Shown here: positions 25,026-34,440 of the stretch, piece by piece
Position numbering within the stretch: position 1 is the stretch's first letter
Layout: each line of letters begins with the position of its first letter
NCBI GenBank assembly: GCA_019186985.1
Contig: JABARQ010000039.1
Location: 1 to 64,000 of the forward strand
DNA from: Prosthecobacter sp.
GTDB taxonomy: Bacteria > Verrucomicrobiota > Verrucomicrobiia > Verrucomicrobiales > Verrucomicrobiaceae
Direction of reading: 5' to 3'
DNA length: 64,000 nt
Translations under genes and position numbers: made by a program
The notes under the pieces: model-generated
Database searches by the model: none
Told to the model about the DNA's origin: nothing
What the model saw: the letters and a program-made list of their open reading frames with translations, nothing else

Positions 25026-28000
25026 TCAAGATGCCGTAGCCGGGGACAGCTGTTCCTTGGATTCTTTGCCGAAAAGGCGGCTTGTGATGCACACCAGGTC
25101 ATCCACCGCCAGGTAGCAGAGGGGCACCAGGAAAAGCGTGATGATGGTCGCGAACAGGCTTCCGTAGCCCATCGCCACGGACACTGGCGTGAGGAACTGG
25201 GCATGGGTGCTCTGGGCTCCGTTGCTGAAGAAAAACGGCAGCATCCTCGCCAGCCAGGTGCCATCAAAAATCAGCGGCACCAGGCCGAAGAAAGTGGTGA
25301 TCTGCGTCAGGAAAATCGCCCGGAAACGAAGCACTCCGCCACGCTGCACGGCCTCGCGCAGCGGCAGGCCGCCGGCCTTGAGGTCGTTGATCTCGTCCAC
25401 GAGCACCAGGGTGTCGTTCACGACCACGCCGCAGACCCCCAGGATTCCAAAAAAGCTCATGATGCTGACGGGCAGGCCGTGGAACTGATGTCCGATCACC
25501 GCGCCAACAACTCCGAAAGGAACCACCAGGAGCACGATCAGCGGCTGGGAGTAGCTTTTGAAGGGGATGGCCATGAGCGCATACATGGCCGCGATGACCA
25601 TGAGGAAGGAGACAAGCACCCTGCCCTGGCTTTCACGCTGATAACGGGCCTCGCCTTCAAAGGTCCAGCGGATGTGGCCGTGGTCGGCCAGCAGTTCATC
25701 AAGGAAGGCCGTGAGTTCGGCGCGCAGCGCGGCGATGTCGATGCTGCCCTTGTCTGCATCGGCGGAGATGTTCAGGGCCCGGCGGCGGTCGACGCGCTTG
25801 ATGCTGGTGAAGCTCTTCACCACCTTCGCCTCCGCCACGCGGCTGAAAGGCACCTCCAGGCCGCCGGCGGTGCGGACACGCATGGTGTCGAGAGTGGCCA
25901 GGTTCTGCCTGTCCTCCCGGGGCATGCGCAGCATGACCTTCACCTCGTTGCGGCCGCGCTGGATGCGCTGGACTTCATCGCCGTAAAACGACTGCCGGAC
26001 CTGGCGGGCAAGGTCGGTGACGGTGATGCCAAACTGCTGCGCCTCGGGCTTGAGGCGGAGCTGGATCTCGTTGCGGCCGGAGTCGAGGGAGTCGTTGATG
26101 TCAAAGAGCGCCGGATAGGTGGCGAGCTTTTCCTTGATCTTCTCCGACATGGCCAGCAGCTCCTTCGGATCGGTGCCGGTGAGCTGGATGTCCACGGGGT
26201 CGCCGCCGCGCATGATCTCGGCCCGGAAGGTCAGCTCCTCGGCCCCGACGATGTTGCCGATGCGCTTCCGCCACTCGTTGGACATCTCGACCGTGTTGGC
26301 GTCGATGCTGCGCTCCTCCGGGCCGTAGGTCTCCATGATCACGCCGCCGATGTGGCTTCCCGACCCGCTTGAGGAGCTGCCCCCGCGTGAGGAGATCGTG
26401 GTGCCGATGCTGGAGACGACGTGCTTGACCACGCTGCGGCCGTCCGGCCCCGCATACTCCTTCTGCATCTCACAGGCGATGTCGTGGATGCGCTCAATGT
26501 GCTTTTCCGTCACCTCCACCGGCGTGCCGTCCAGCATGCTCAGGCGGCATTCGATGCGTTCGCTGGGCACGCGCGGGAAGTAGGTGGTCGAGATGCGTCC
26601 GCTGGCGTACAGGCCGCCGATGACCGCCAGCCCGCCAAAGAGCAGGGCGAGCACGGTATAACAATGTTTGACGCTCAGCCGGATGGCCGGGGCGTAGACC
26701 GTGCGGACAAACCACTGCAGGGCGGAGTCGGACACCCGGTGCACCGGCGCCAGCATGTCGCCAGCCCGTCCGAGGAAGGGATGCGCGAGATGGCTGGGCA
26801 GGATGAGCTTGGTCTCCAGCAGCGCGATGAGCATCACGGCGATGAAGATGAGCGCGATGGGCTTGAACATGGAGCCCCAGTCCGAGGAGTCGACGGCCAT
26901 CGGAAGGAAGGCGATCACCGTGGTGAGGACGCCGAAGGTGATGGGAACGGCCATTCTCCTCGTGCCTGCGATGGCGGCCTCCAGCGGCGTCAGCCCCTCG
27001 GACTTGCGCAGATGGTCGCAGTGCTCGGAGATGACGATGGCGTCATCGACCACGATGCCGAGCACGAGGATGAAGCCCATGAGCGAGGAGAGGTTGATGG
27101 AGATGTCCATGTAGGGCATCAGCGCGATGGCGCCCATGAAGCTCATGACCATGCCGACGCCGACCCAGATCACCGCCTCCATGCGCAGGAACAGGCCCAC
27201 GCAGATGAAGACCAGGATGAGGCAGCTCTGGGCGTTCTGCAGCAGCAGGTCGATGCGGCCCTTGACGATCTTCGAGCGGTCGTTCCAGTAGTCCAGGCGC
27301 ACGCCGCCCGGCAGCTTGCGGTTGGTCTCGTCGATGTAGGCCTTCACGCGTTCGCCGATGGTGATGGCGTTCTGGTTGCCTTCACGCATGACGCTGATCA
27401 TCACGCAGCGGCGTCCGTTCAGCCTCGTCACCAGCGGGTTCTCCGTGAAGCCGTCGATGATCTTCGCGATCTCGCCCAGCAGGACCTTGCTGCCGTCGGT
27501 CCGGGTGACCAGCGGGATGCGCGCGTAGTCCTCGCCGGTGTAGGCACGGCCCCGGGTGCGCAGGGAAACATCGCCCGCCTCGGTCTGGACCACGCCCGCC
27601 GGCATGTCGATGGCGTTTTCACGAATCGCACGGCTGATGACCTCCAGGGTGAGCCCATACTTGCGCAGCTGCTCCTCGGGAATCTCGATGGCGATCTCCT
27701 CGTTGCGCACGCCGGTGATGTCCGCGTGGGAGATGCCGGGCAGCGAGGCAAGCTCATCGCGGGTCTGCTCGCCGAGGCGCTTCAGGTCACGCTCCGCCAT
27801 GTCGGCGCTCAGGATGACCGTGATGACGCTGTGAAAGCTGTCGTCGAGCTGGATGACCGGCTTTTCCGCCAGGGCCGGGAAGTTCGGGATGGCGTCAACA
27901 CGGATCTTCACGTCGTCCATCACCCGACGCGGGTCCTCGCCCTCGTTGACCTCGATGAAGACGCTGCCGCCGCCGCTGCCCGCCGTGCTGTTGACGTGCT

Positions 28001-28232
28001 TGATGCCGCCGACCTGCTGGATGGCCTCCTCGATCTTCAGCACGATCGTCTCCTCGGTTTCCTCGGGTGAGGACGCCGGATAGTGCACGTTCACCGAAAT
28101 GTACCTGGACGGCATGTCCTGGAAGACTTCGAGCGGGATCTTGTCCTGGTAGAGCGTCCAGGCACCGGCCGCCATCACCGCCAGCATCAGGAGATTGGCG
28201 GCGACGTGATTGCGGGCAAACCAGGCGATCAT
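25026..28232 (-). CDS. RND-family efflux permease (AcrB/HAE1-like)
   Basis: A 1068-residue inner-membrane proton antiporter. The N-terminus (WFARNHVAANLLML) is the usual first membrane helix, GIVVDDAIVISEH carries the paired Asp residues of helix 4, and GVVVNDTLVLVDE is the matching segment of the second half. Length and internal duplication fit AcrB-type pumps. A Gly/Ser-rich insert (about residues 613-627, SSRGGSSSSGSGS) lies in the second half. The membrane-fusion and outer-membrane partners normally encoded beside such pumps are absent. The ATG at 28232 starts directly before helix 1; the ORF extends upstream without homology. Substrate unknown. The gene diverges from the TonB receptor. 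Confidence 0.9.
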   Translation of the reverse strand: MIAWFARNHVAANLLMLAVMAAGAWTLYQDKIPLEVFQDMPSRYISVNVHYPASSPEETEETIVLKIEEAIQQVGGIKHVNSTAGSGGGSVFIEVNEGEDPRRVMDDVKIRVDAIPNFPALAEKPVIQLDDSFHSVITVILSADMAERDLKRLGEQTRDELASLPGISHADITGVRNEEIAIEIPEEQLRKYGLTLEVISRAIRENAIDMPAGVVQTEAGDVSLRTRGRAYTGEDYARIPLVTRTDGSKVLLGEIAKIIDGFTENPLVTRLNGRRCVMISVMREGNQNAITIGERVKAYIDETNRKLPGGVRLDYWNDRSKIVKGRIDLLLQNAQSCLILVFICVGLFLRMEAVIWVGVGMVMSFMGAIALMPYMDISINLSSLMGFILVLGIVVDDAIVISEHCDHLRKSEGLTPLEAAIAGTRRMAVPITFGVLTTVIAFLPMAVDSSDWGSMFKPIALIFIAVMLIALLETKLILPSHLAHPFLGRAGDMLAPVHRVSDSALQWFVRTVYAPAIRLSVKHCYTVLALLFGGLAVIGGLYASGRISTTYFPRVPSERIECRLSMLDGTPVEVTEKHIERIHDIACEMQKEYAGPDGRSVVKHVVSSIGTTISSRGGSSSSGSGSHIGGVIMETYGPEERSIDANTVEMSNEWRKRIGNIVGAEELTFRAEIMRGGDPVDIQLTGTDPKELLAMSEKIKEKLATYPALFDINDSLDSGRNEIQLRLKPEAQQFGITVTDLARQVRQSFYGDEVQRIQRGRNEVKVMLRMPREDRQNLATLDTMRVRTAGGLEVPFSRVAEAKVVKSFTSIKRVDRRRALNISADADKGSIDIAALRAELTAFLDELLADHGHIRWTFEGEARYQRESQGRVLVSFLMVIAAMYALMAIPFKSYSQPLIVLLVVPFGVVGAVIGHQFHGLPVSIMSFFGILGVCGVVVNDTLVLVDEINDLKAGGLPLREAVQRGGVLRFRAIFLTQITTFFGLVPLIFDGTWLARMLPFFFSNGAQSTHAQFLTPVSVAMGYGSLFATIITLFLVPLCYLAVDDLVCITSRLFGKESKEQLSPATAS

Positions 28233-28393
28233 GGGGGTGTGGCAGGGGTGAAGGGTAACGAGCCCGGGCAGGCAGGGTTTCACATACCCAGGAAATGCCC
28301 CGGATAAACCAGCTCGTCCGGGTTTTACGGCTGACGAGGCGGTTCGTCGTCAAAATGGACGGCCCAGGCCTTCCCTCGGTGAACAAAAAGCAG

Positions 28394-28481
28394 CCGGACG
28401 AATGCCTACGGGAACATGAAACGCCCCAAGCGGAGGTTCGTCTGGCGAAAAGGGTGACAACCCGGCGGTCAGACGCTTTTT
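28394..28481 (+). promoter_or_regulatory. Candidate transcription attenuator in the TonB-receptor leader
   Basis: Just upstream of the receptor start (28499) two competing structures can be drawn. The terminator-like hairpin pairs CGTCTG (28439-28444) with CAGACG (28470-28475), has an inner GGGT/ACCC stem (28452-28463), and is followed by five T (28477-28481). The alternative pairs CCGGACGAA (28394-28402) with TTCGTCTGG (28437-28445), nine pairs including one G-U. This second pairing uses the left arm of the terminator, so the two exclude each other, as in riboswitches and attenuators. No known riboswitch class was recognised; the cobalamin core motifs are not evident. Confidence 0.45.
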
Positions 28482-28498
28482 CGTGCCGCTTTCCATTC

Positions 28499-30679
28499 AT
28501 GCGTCACTCTCCCCTGCCCTGGCTCGTCATCCTCCCCCTGTCCCTGGCCCTTGCGGCCCAGCCTGCCCACAGCCAGGAGCCAGGATCTCCGGAAACAACG
28601 CCAGCAGCTCCGGCACAGGCGTCCGAACAGAAAAAAACCGAACTCCCCGCTCTGGTCATCACCGCCACCCGCAGCGGCGAAGATCCGATGAAGGTTCCGG
28701 CCCAGGTCCGCACCCTGGGCCAGGAACAGCTTCAGGAACGCCAGATCAGAACGCTGCCGGAAGCCCTGCGTGAGGTCCCGGGCGTGAACGTTCAGAAGAC
28801 CGCCAACGGCCAGGGTTCTCCCTTCATCCGCGGCTTCACCGGCTTCCGCAACCTGCTGCTCATCGACGGCATCCGCTTCAACAACAGCATCTTCCGCGAA
28901 GGCCCCAACCAATATTGGAACACCATCGACTCCTACGCCATCGACCGCATGGAGCTGGTCCCTGGCCAGGGCAGCGTGCTTTACGGCAGCGATTCCATCG
29001 GGGGCACGCTGAACCTTTTCACCAAGGGCAGCGGCTACCGGAATGAGCAGCCGGGCTGGTTCTTCCACGGGCTCACTTCCTACCGCGGCTCAACCGCCGA
29101 GGAGAGCAACATCCTGCGCCAGGAGCTGCAGTTCGGCCAGGGCGGCCGCTGGGGGCTTCACCTCGGCGCCACCCTGAAGTCGTTTGGCGACGTCCATGCC
29201 GCCGGCATCGGCGACCAGCCGAAGACCGGTTATGACGAGTGGGCCTATGACGCCCGGCTGGACATCGCCCTGAGCGATGAATGGAACCTGACCGCCGTGC
29301 ATCAGCAGCTTCGTCAGAATGATGTCTGGAGAAGCCATGCCACGGTTTACGGCATTTCCTGGGAGGGCACCACGATCGGCACCGACCTCAAGCGCGCCTA
29401 CGACCAGGAGCGCTCACTTTCCTACCTCCGCCTCGCCGGTGAGGATCTGGACGGCATCATCGACGCCGCCAGCCTCACCGTGTCGCTTCAGTCGATGAAC
29501 GAGTTCGAGCACCGCATCCGCCGTCCGGCCGACAACCGGCAGAACTATTCGGAGACGGAGCTGACGACGCTTGGGCTCGACCTTCAGTTCCAAAGCGACA
29601 CCCCGATCGGCAGGCTGACCTACGGCGTGGATTACTACCGTGACCGGGTGAACAGCGGCAGCAAAAGGTACCGCCTGAACGGCACCTTCAACCGGAACGA
29701 AATCCAGGGACCGGTCGGGGACGACTCGACCTATGACCTGTTCGGAGCCTATCTCCTCGATCAGATTGACCTGGGCGAACGGATCCACCTCCACTTTGGC
29801 GGCCGTTACACCTATGCTGACGCCAACGTCGGCAGCTACGATGACCAGTCCACCGCACGCCGCTTCGACAGCCAGGGCGACAGCTGGCAGAACTTCTCCG
29901 CCACCGGCCGCATCATGTTCGACCTGGATGACAAGGATCGATACCGGATTTTTGCTGGTGTCTCGCAGGGCTTCCGTTCCCCGAACCTTTCCGACCTCTC
30001 GCGCCTGGACATCGCACGGTCCGGGGAACTTGAACTGCCCTCCCCCGGCCTGCAGCCCGAGGAGTTCATCACCTACGAGATCGGCCTCAAGGCGGACACT
30101 GAGCACTTCAGCGGCAATCTGAGCTACTTTTACACGCACATCAATGAGATGATCATCCGCCGCGCCACCGGCCAGGTCATCGGTGGCAACCGTGTTGTCG
30201 AGAAAACCAACGGCGGCGACGGCTTCATCCATGGCGTCGAACTGGCGGGCGAGCACCGCTTCAATCCGAACTGGACGGTCTTCGGCCATGTGACCTGGAC
30301 CGAGGGCCAGGTGGACCAGTTTGTCGGCAACACGAATGTACTGCGGGCTGAATCCGCTTCCCGCGTGGTGCCGCTGATGTGGCGTGGCGGCGTGCGCTGG
30401 CAGACCACGGACAAGCGTTTCTGGACGGAACTGGTGGCACTGGGTCAGTCGGACCTGGATCGCCTGAACGCCAGCGACCGCCGTGACACCGAACGTATTC
30501 CGCCGAACGGCAATCCCGGCTTCGTCTGGATGGCTCTGCGTGGCGGCTGCCAGGTCACCCCAAACCTCGACCTCACGCTCTCTTTGGAAAATCTTCTGGA
30601 CCAGGAGATTCGTTATGCCGGCTCCGGCTCCAACGAAGCAGGCTTCGGCGCGGTGCTTGGTGCCACCATCAAGTGGTAA
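28499..30679 (+). CDS. TonB-dependent outer-membrane receptor
   Basis: A 726-residue outer-membrane receptor. The signal peptide ends near residue 25 (PAHSQ), followed by a Pro/Ala-rich linker, a TonB-box-like ALVITATR, and a plug domain with REVPGVNVQK, FIRGFTGFRNLLLIDG and ELVPGQGSVLYGSDSIGGTL. The remainder is a 22-strand barrel ending in an aromatic-poor TIKW. The plug and barrel resemble haem/siderophore/vitamin receptors of the hemin-receptor type, but the ligand cannot be assigned. Energy would come from ExbB/ExbD/TonB, candidates for which lie at 8.2-10.1 kb. A 5' leader with competing hairpins (28394-28481) may regulate it. The ATG at 28499 starts the signal peptide. Confidence 0.92.
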   Translation: MRHSPLPWLVILPLSLALAAQPAHSQEPGSPETTPAAPAQASEQKKTELPALVITATRSGEDPMKVPAQVRTLGQEQLQERQIRTLPEALREVPGVNVQKTANGQGSPFIRGFTGFRNLLLIDGIRFNNSIFREGPNQYWNTIDSYAIDRMELVPGQGSVLYGSDSIGGTLNLFTKGSGYRNEQPGWFFHGLTSYRGSTAEESNILRQELQFGQGGRWGLHLGATLKSFGDVHAAGIGDQPKTGYDEWAYDARLDIALSDEWNLTAVHQQLRQNDVWRSHATVYGISWEGTTIGTDLKRAYDQERSLSYLRLAGEDLDGIIDAASLTVSLQSMNEFEHRIRRPADNRQNYSETELTTLGLDLQFQSDTPIGRLTYGVDYYRDRVNSGSKRYRLNGTFNRNEIQGPVGDDSTYDLFGAYLLDQIDLGERIHLHFGGRYTYADANVGSYDDQSTARRFDSQGDSWQNFSATGRIMFDLDDKDRYRIFAGVSQGFRSPNLSDLSRLDIARSGELELPSPGLQPEEFITYEIGLKADTEHFSGNLSYFYTHINEMIIRRATGQVIGGNRVVEKTNGGDGFIHGVELAGEHRFNPNWTVFGHVTWTEGQVDQFVGNTNVLRAESASRVVPLMWRGGVRWQTTDKRFWTELVALGQSDLDRLNASDRRDTERIPPNGNPGFVWMALRGGCQVTPNLDLTLSLENLLDQEIRYAGSGSNEAGFGAVLGATIKW

Positions 30680-30697
30680 AGCGGTGACTGCCTCCCC

Positions 30698-32050
30698 CTA
30701 CTTGCCAATGCAGAAGGAGGAGAAGATCACGTCCAGCACCTGCTCGACATCGACCGCTCCCACGACCTCTCCCAGGGCTTGAAGCGCTTCGCGAAGGTCC
30801 AGTGCCACATATTCCGGCGCCAGGCCACCACCCAGGGCCGCCTTCGCGGCGGCAACGTGGGTGCTGACCCGCTCAAAGCAGACCTGATGCCGCGCATTGA
30901 TCGCCACCGGATGGTCGCTCATCAGCGGACCGGAACGAAGCACCAGGGAACGAATGGCATCGCGCAGGGCCTCGACACCCGTTCCTGTCTGGCAGGAAAT
31001 CGCCACCGCATCCTGCGGCCAGCCCGCCGCCTGGCCCAGGTCGGCCTTGTTCAGCAAAAGAAGACGGCGGCTGGCAGCCCCTTCGGGCAGCTCCACCCTG
31101 CGCATCCGACCCGGAGGCTGGGAGGCGTCCACCACCTCCAGGATCAGGTCGGCACGTTCCAGCTCCCGCAGGGTGCGCTCCATGCCGATGCGTTCGATGC
31201 CGTCAGCTCCGGATTCACGAAGCCCCGCCGTGTCGACAAGGCGCAGCGGAATGCCATGGACCTGGATCACCTCCTCGATCGTGTCACGGGTGGTGCCCGC
31301 CGAGGATGAGACGATGGCGCGCTCAAAGCCTAACAAAAGGTTCAGCAGACTTGACTTGCCCACGTTGGGCTCGCCGCAGATCACCGTCCTGGCCCCGTGA
31401 CGCAGGATCCTCCCCTGCTCCCCGGTTTCAATCAGGCGCCGGGCCCGCTGCATGACCTCGTCCATCCGGGCCGCCAGGGCCGAGCCGGTGTCGGGCGAGA
31501 TGTCCTCCTCGGGAAAGTCGATGTAGGCTTCGACATGAGCGAGCACGGGCAGCAGAACTTCCTTCAGCGCCATGGCCTCCCTGCCGATGGCCCCGCCGAG
31601 CTGTTCATGGGCGGCGCGCAGGGCCAGGGTGCTCTGGGCATGGATCAGGTCCATCACCGCCTCGGCCTGGGTGAGATCCATCTTGCCGTTCAGGAAGGCG
31701 CGCTGGGTGAACTCTCCCGGACCGGCGGCACGGGCACCGGCGGCGAGCAGCGACTCATAGACCTTCTGCGTCACCAGCAGGCCGCCATGACCGTGATACT
31801 CGACGACGTCCTCGCCGGTGTAGCTGGCCGGGGCGCGGAAGACCAGCAGGAGACCGTCATCCAAAAGCGTGTCATCGGCGGCACGGGCTGAGGCGCGGCA
31901 GGCCTTCCTTGCAGGCATGTCTGCGACGGCCCTCCCGGCCTGGAAAACCCGAGCCGCCACCTCAAGCGCCTGCGGTCCGGAAACGCGCAGCACGGAGAGC
32001 GCCGCCTCCCCGGTGGCGGTTGAAATCGCGGCAATGGTGTCGTGCATCAT
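30698..32050 (-). CDS. mnmE: tRNA uridine-5-carboxymethylaminomethyl modification GTPase MnmE
   Basis: A 450-residue GTPase that, with MnmG, modifies U34 of certain tRNAs. The N-terminal formyl-THF-binding domain starts with DTIAAISTATGEAALSV. The inserted G domain has G1 GEPNVGKSS (226-234), the switch segment GTTRDT, G3 DTAGLRE and G4 NKAD. The protein ends in the diagnostic C-terminal motif CIGK, which holds the catalytic Cys447. Length is normal. Two adjacent ATGs (32050 and 32047) could both start it; GAGG lies just upstream. MnmG is not in the window. It converges on the TonB receptor with an 18-bp gap. Confidence 0.95.
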   Translation of the reverse strand: MMHDTIAAISTATGEAALSVLRVSGPQALEVAARVFQAGRAVADMPARKACRASARAADDTLLDDGLLLVFRAPASYTGEDVVEYHGHGGLLVTQKVYESLLAAGARAAGPGEFTQRAFLNGKMDLTQAEAVMDLIHAQSTLALRAAHEQLGGAIGREAMALKEVLLPVLAHVEAYIDFPEEDISPDTGSALAARMDEVMQRARRLIETGEQGRILRHGARTVICGEPNVGKSSLLNLLLGFERAIVSSSAGTTRDTIEEVIQVHGIPLRLVDTAGLRESGADGIERIGMERTLRELERADLILEVVDASQPPGRMRRVELPEGAASRRLLLLNKADLGQAAGWPQDAVAISCQTGTGVEALRDAIRSLVLRSGPLMSDHPVAINARHQVCFERVSTHVAAAKAALGGGLAPEYVALDLREALQALGEVVGAVDVEQVLDVIFSSFCIGK

Positions 32051-32105
32051 GGCCTCGACATAGCCCTTCCGGGCCAGGGCTCAAATGAAGAGAAGCCTGA
32101 AGACA

Positions 32106-32972
32106 TCAGCGACCACCGCCCAGGACCCGCATCTGGGCCCGGTATTCCCGGGGCGTGCTGCCGACGACCTCGCGGAAGCGCCGGTTGAAGTTCGCCAGGT
32201 TCCGGTAGCCGCAGTCGAGGGCGATGTCCGTGATGTTCTGCTGGTCCTCGGAGATCATCCGGCAGGCACGTCCGATGCGCACTTCGTTGATGTATTCCGG
32301 CACGGTCTTGCCGGTGCGCGAGCGGAAGAAGCGGCTGAAGGCCCCCTCGCTCAGATGCGCCAGCTTGGCGAGCTGCTTGCGGTCGATGTCCTCCGTGAGG
32401 TTCTGGTGAATGTGATCCACCACTCGCTGCATGCGGTCCTGGTCGCCGGAGTGCAGGGCGGGCTCATAGCTGGCGCTTGCCAGGGGCGTGAGTTCCCTGG
32501 ATCGCGAAAGAAGGTCCAGGATGCCGAGCAGTTCCACGACACGGGCCAGGCCGGAGGCATCGGCGAGACGTCGCATGCGGGTGGTGATTTCCTTGCGGGT
32601 GCTGCCGTTCACCTCCAGGCCACGCGCGGAGCGGCGCAGCAGGCTTTTCACCGGCTCCATCTCCGGCAGGCTCATGAAGTCCGCCCCGAGGAAGGACTCG
32701 GTAAAACGGACGATGATGGCGTCAACGCTGGCACCGGCCACCTCGTCCTGATGCCAGACGTGGGGCAGGTTGGTGCCCAGCATCACCAGGTCACCGTCCA
32801 CCAGGGGCGAGATGTTGTCCCCCACCACCCGGTGGCCGCGGCTGCGGATGGCCAGGGTGATCTGATACTCGGGATGGAAATGCCAGCGCGTGCCGTAATC
32901 GGGTCCGTGGACGATCTCGCAATGAAACGACTCCCAGTCGCGGCGCGGCACTTTTTCAAAGACAGGTTTCAT
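32106..32972 (-). CDS. AraC-family transcriptional regulator
   Basis: A 288-residue regulator. The N-terminal cupin-like domain has the sugar-pocket pattern HFHPEYQITLAIRS. The C-terminal pair of helix-turn-helix motifs (about 190-285) includes LAKLAHLSEGAFSRFFR, and the second helix reads DIALDCGYRNLANFNRRFRE, followed by GSTPREYR, the AraC/XylS signature. The effector is unknown. Target genes are not obvious: the neighbours are mnmE downstream and an EamA transporter upstream on the same strand, about 74 bp away. Confidence 0.9.
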   Translation of the reverse strand: MKPVFEKVPRRDWESFHCEIVHGPDYGTRWHFHPEYQITLAIRSRGHRVVGDNISPLVDGDLVMLGTNLPHVWHQDEVAGASVDAIIVRFTESFLGADFMSLPEMEPVKSLLRRSARGLEVNGSTRKEITTRMRRLADASGLARVVELLGILDLLSRSRELTPLASASYEPALHSGDQDRMQRVVDHIHQNLTEDIDRKQLAKLAHLSEGAFSRFFRSRTGKTVPEYINEVRIGRACRMISEDQQNITDIALDCGYRNLANFNRRFREVVGSTPREYRAQMRVLGGGR

Positions 32973-33046
32973 AAGTGAACCTTTTTAAACGGCAATTCTG
33001 GCAAAGCCAATCACCAGATGCGAGCAAAGGACAAGAACTGACCTCG

Positions 33047-33925
33047 TCAGCGTCTGCCAACGGCCCTGCCATCCACCCAGCGTTCCAGCCATGGCACCAG
33101 GATGACGCCGCCGATGATGATGGCGGCTCCTATGTAAAAGCCCGTGCTCATGTGTTCCCGTGAGCCAAAGATGAGGGCGGCCAGCAGGATGCCGTAGACC
33201 GGCTCCAGGTTGTAGATGACGTTGACGGTGAACATTGAAAGGCGGCGCAGCACATCCATGTAGCCCGCGTAGGCCCAGACCGTGCAGACGGAGGCGAACA
33301 GCAGCAGCCAGAGCAGGTCCAGTCCTGTCGGCACCGTGACGTGTCCGTCTTCAAACCACAGCCAGCCCGCCAGGCAGACCATGGCTGCGCCGCTCATCTG
33401 ATAAGTGCCCATGACGGCGAAGTGGCAGCGGGCCACATACTGCTTGCTGACCACGGCGAAAAGCGCCGCCAGAACTGCCGATGCCAGGGCGATGCTGAAG
33501 CCCAGCCAGTAGCGGAACTCCACTTCATAGATCAGCCAGACCGCCCCCAGCATCACCAGGCCGACCGCCAGTTCAAGGACCCTCCAGCGACGAGTCCCGT
33601 TGATCCAGGGCTCGATCAGCGAGCACCAGAGCATGGCGGTGGGCATCGCAGCCAGGCTGACCGAGGCGGTCGCAAGTCGCGCGGAGAGAAAGAACAGGAT
33701 CCAGTGCAGCCCCAGCAGCACGCCCAGCCAAAGCATCTTCCGCCTCTCCGCCGCCGGCAGATGCAGGCCGGCCCGCATGAAACGTGCGGTCATGGCAAAG
33801 CCAAGCGCGGCAAGCGTGGTGCGCCAGACCAGCATCTCCACCGCCGGCATGGCGATCAGCTTGCCCAGGATGGCTGTGAAGCCCCAGGCAAGGATGACAA
33901 GGTGCAGCTTCAGCAGGTCGCGCAT
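33047..33925 (-). CDS. EamA/DMT-superfamily transporter
   Basis: A 292-residue inner-membrane protein with about ten predicted helices arranged as two EamA repeats. It starts with LHLVILAWGFTAILGKL, typical of the first helix, and the second repeat includes YNLEPVYGILLAALIFG, the conserved final segment with its Glu-Pro. Members export or import metabolites such as amino acids or sugars; this substrate is unknown. It lies between the AraC regulator and mscL on the same strand, so the regulator might act on it, though the order puts the transporter upstream. Confidence 0.85.
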   Translation of the reverse strand: MRDLLKLHLVILAWGFTAILGKLIAMPAVEMLVWRTTLAALGFAMTARFMRAGLHLPAAERRKMLWLGVLLGLHWILFFLSARLATASVSLAAMPTAMLWCSLIEPWINGTRRWRVLELAVGLVMLGAVWLIYEVEFRYWLGFSIALASAVLAALFAVVSKQYVARCHFAVMGTYQMSGAAMVCLAGWLWFEDGHVTVPTGLDLLWLLLFASVCTVWAYAGYMDVLRRLSMFTVNVIYNLEPVYGILLAALIFGSREHMSTGFYIGAAIIIGGVILVPWLERWVDGRAVGRR

Positions 33926-33972
33926 GAGGAGTGCTTAAAACGCCCCTCCCTGCCGCGGCTCGGTCATGGCCC

Positions 33973-34419
33973 TCATTTCTTCAGCAGGTCACGGATCTCC
34001 GTGAGCAGGACGATGTCTGCAGCGGAAGCCGGCGGCGGCGCGGCGGCCTCCTCCTTCTTCATCATCGACATCAGCTTGTTGGCCGGCTTGACGATCACGA
34101 AGAAGATGACGGCGGCGGTGATGAGGAAGCCGATGATGGCTCCAATCACGGCCCCGATGTCCAGCTGCAGGAACGGCACCACCTGCTGCATCTTCACCTG
34201 GGCCCCGTCGGCCCCCTTCTGGAGAACCTCGACGGTCTTTTCGCCGAGCTTGATCTTAAGGTCGGGATTGGGCCCGCCGCCGAACATGCCGAGGATGGGC
34301 TCGACAATGCCCTTGGTGAAGGCGCCGACGATGTTGCCGAAGGCCGCCCCGATGATCACACCGGTGGAGAGGTCGACGACGTTGCCTTTCAGGATGAACT
34401 TCTTAAACTCTTCAAGCAT
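33973..34419 (-). CDS. mscL: Large-conductance mechanosensitive channel
   Basis: A 148-residue homopentameric channel that opens under membrane tension to release solutes during hypo-osmotic shock. The N-terminus (FKKFILKGNVVDLSTGVIIGAAFG) contains the first pore helix, and the second helix (about 85-110) ends with FVIVKPANKLM. The C-terminal cytoplasmic bundle is present, ending in LLTEIRDLLKK. All family landmarks are in place, and the length is near the usual 136-150. Confidence 0.96.
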   Translation of the reverse strand: MLEEFKKFILKGNVVDLSTGVIIGAAFGNIVGAFTKGIVEPILGMFGGGPNPDLKIKLGEKTVEVLQKGADGAQVKMQQVVPFLQLDIGAVIGAIIGFLITAAVIFFVIVKPANKLMSMMKKEEAAAPPPASAADIVLLTEIRDLLKK

Positions 34420-34440
34420 GGCGGGGACTGGGGTTGAGGT

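Noticed and set aside
28233-28498. Cobalamin riboswitch upstream of the TonB receptor
   Set aside because: The conserved core (GCCACTG-type box and GGTGAAA-like segment) could not be found; only a GGGAA-like fragment and a CCCC run are present. Kept as an unclassified attenuator instead.
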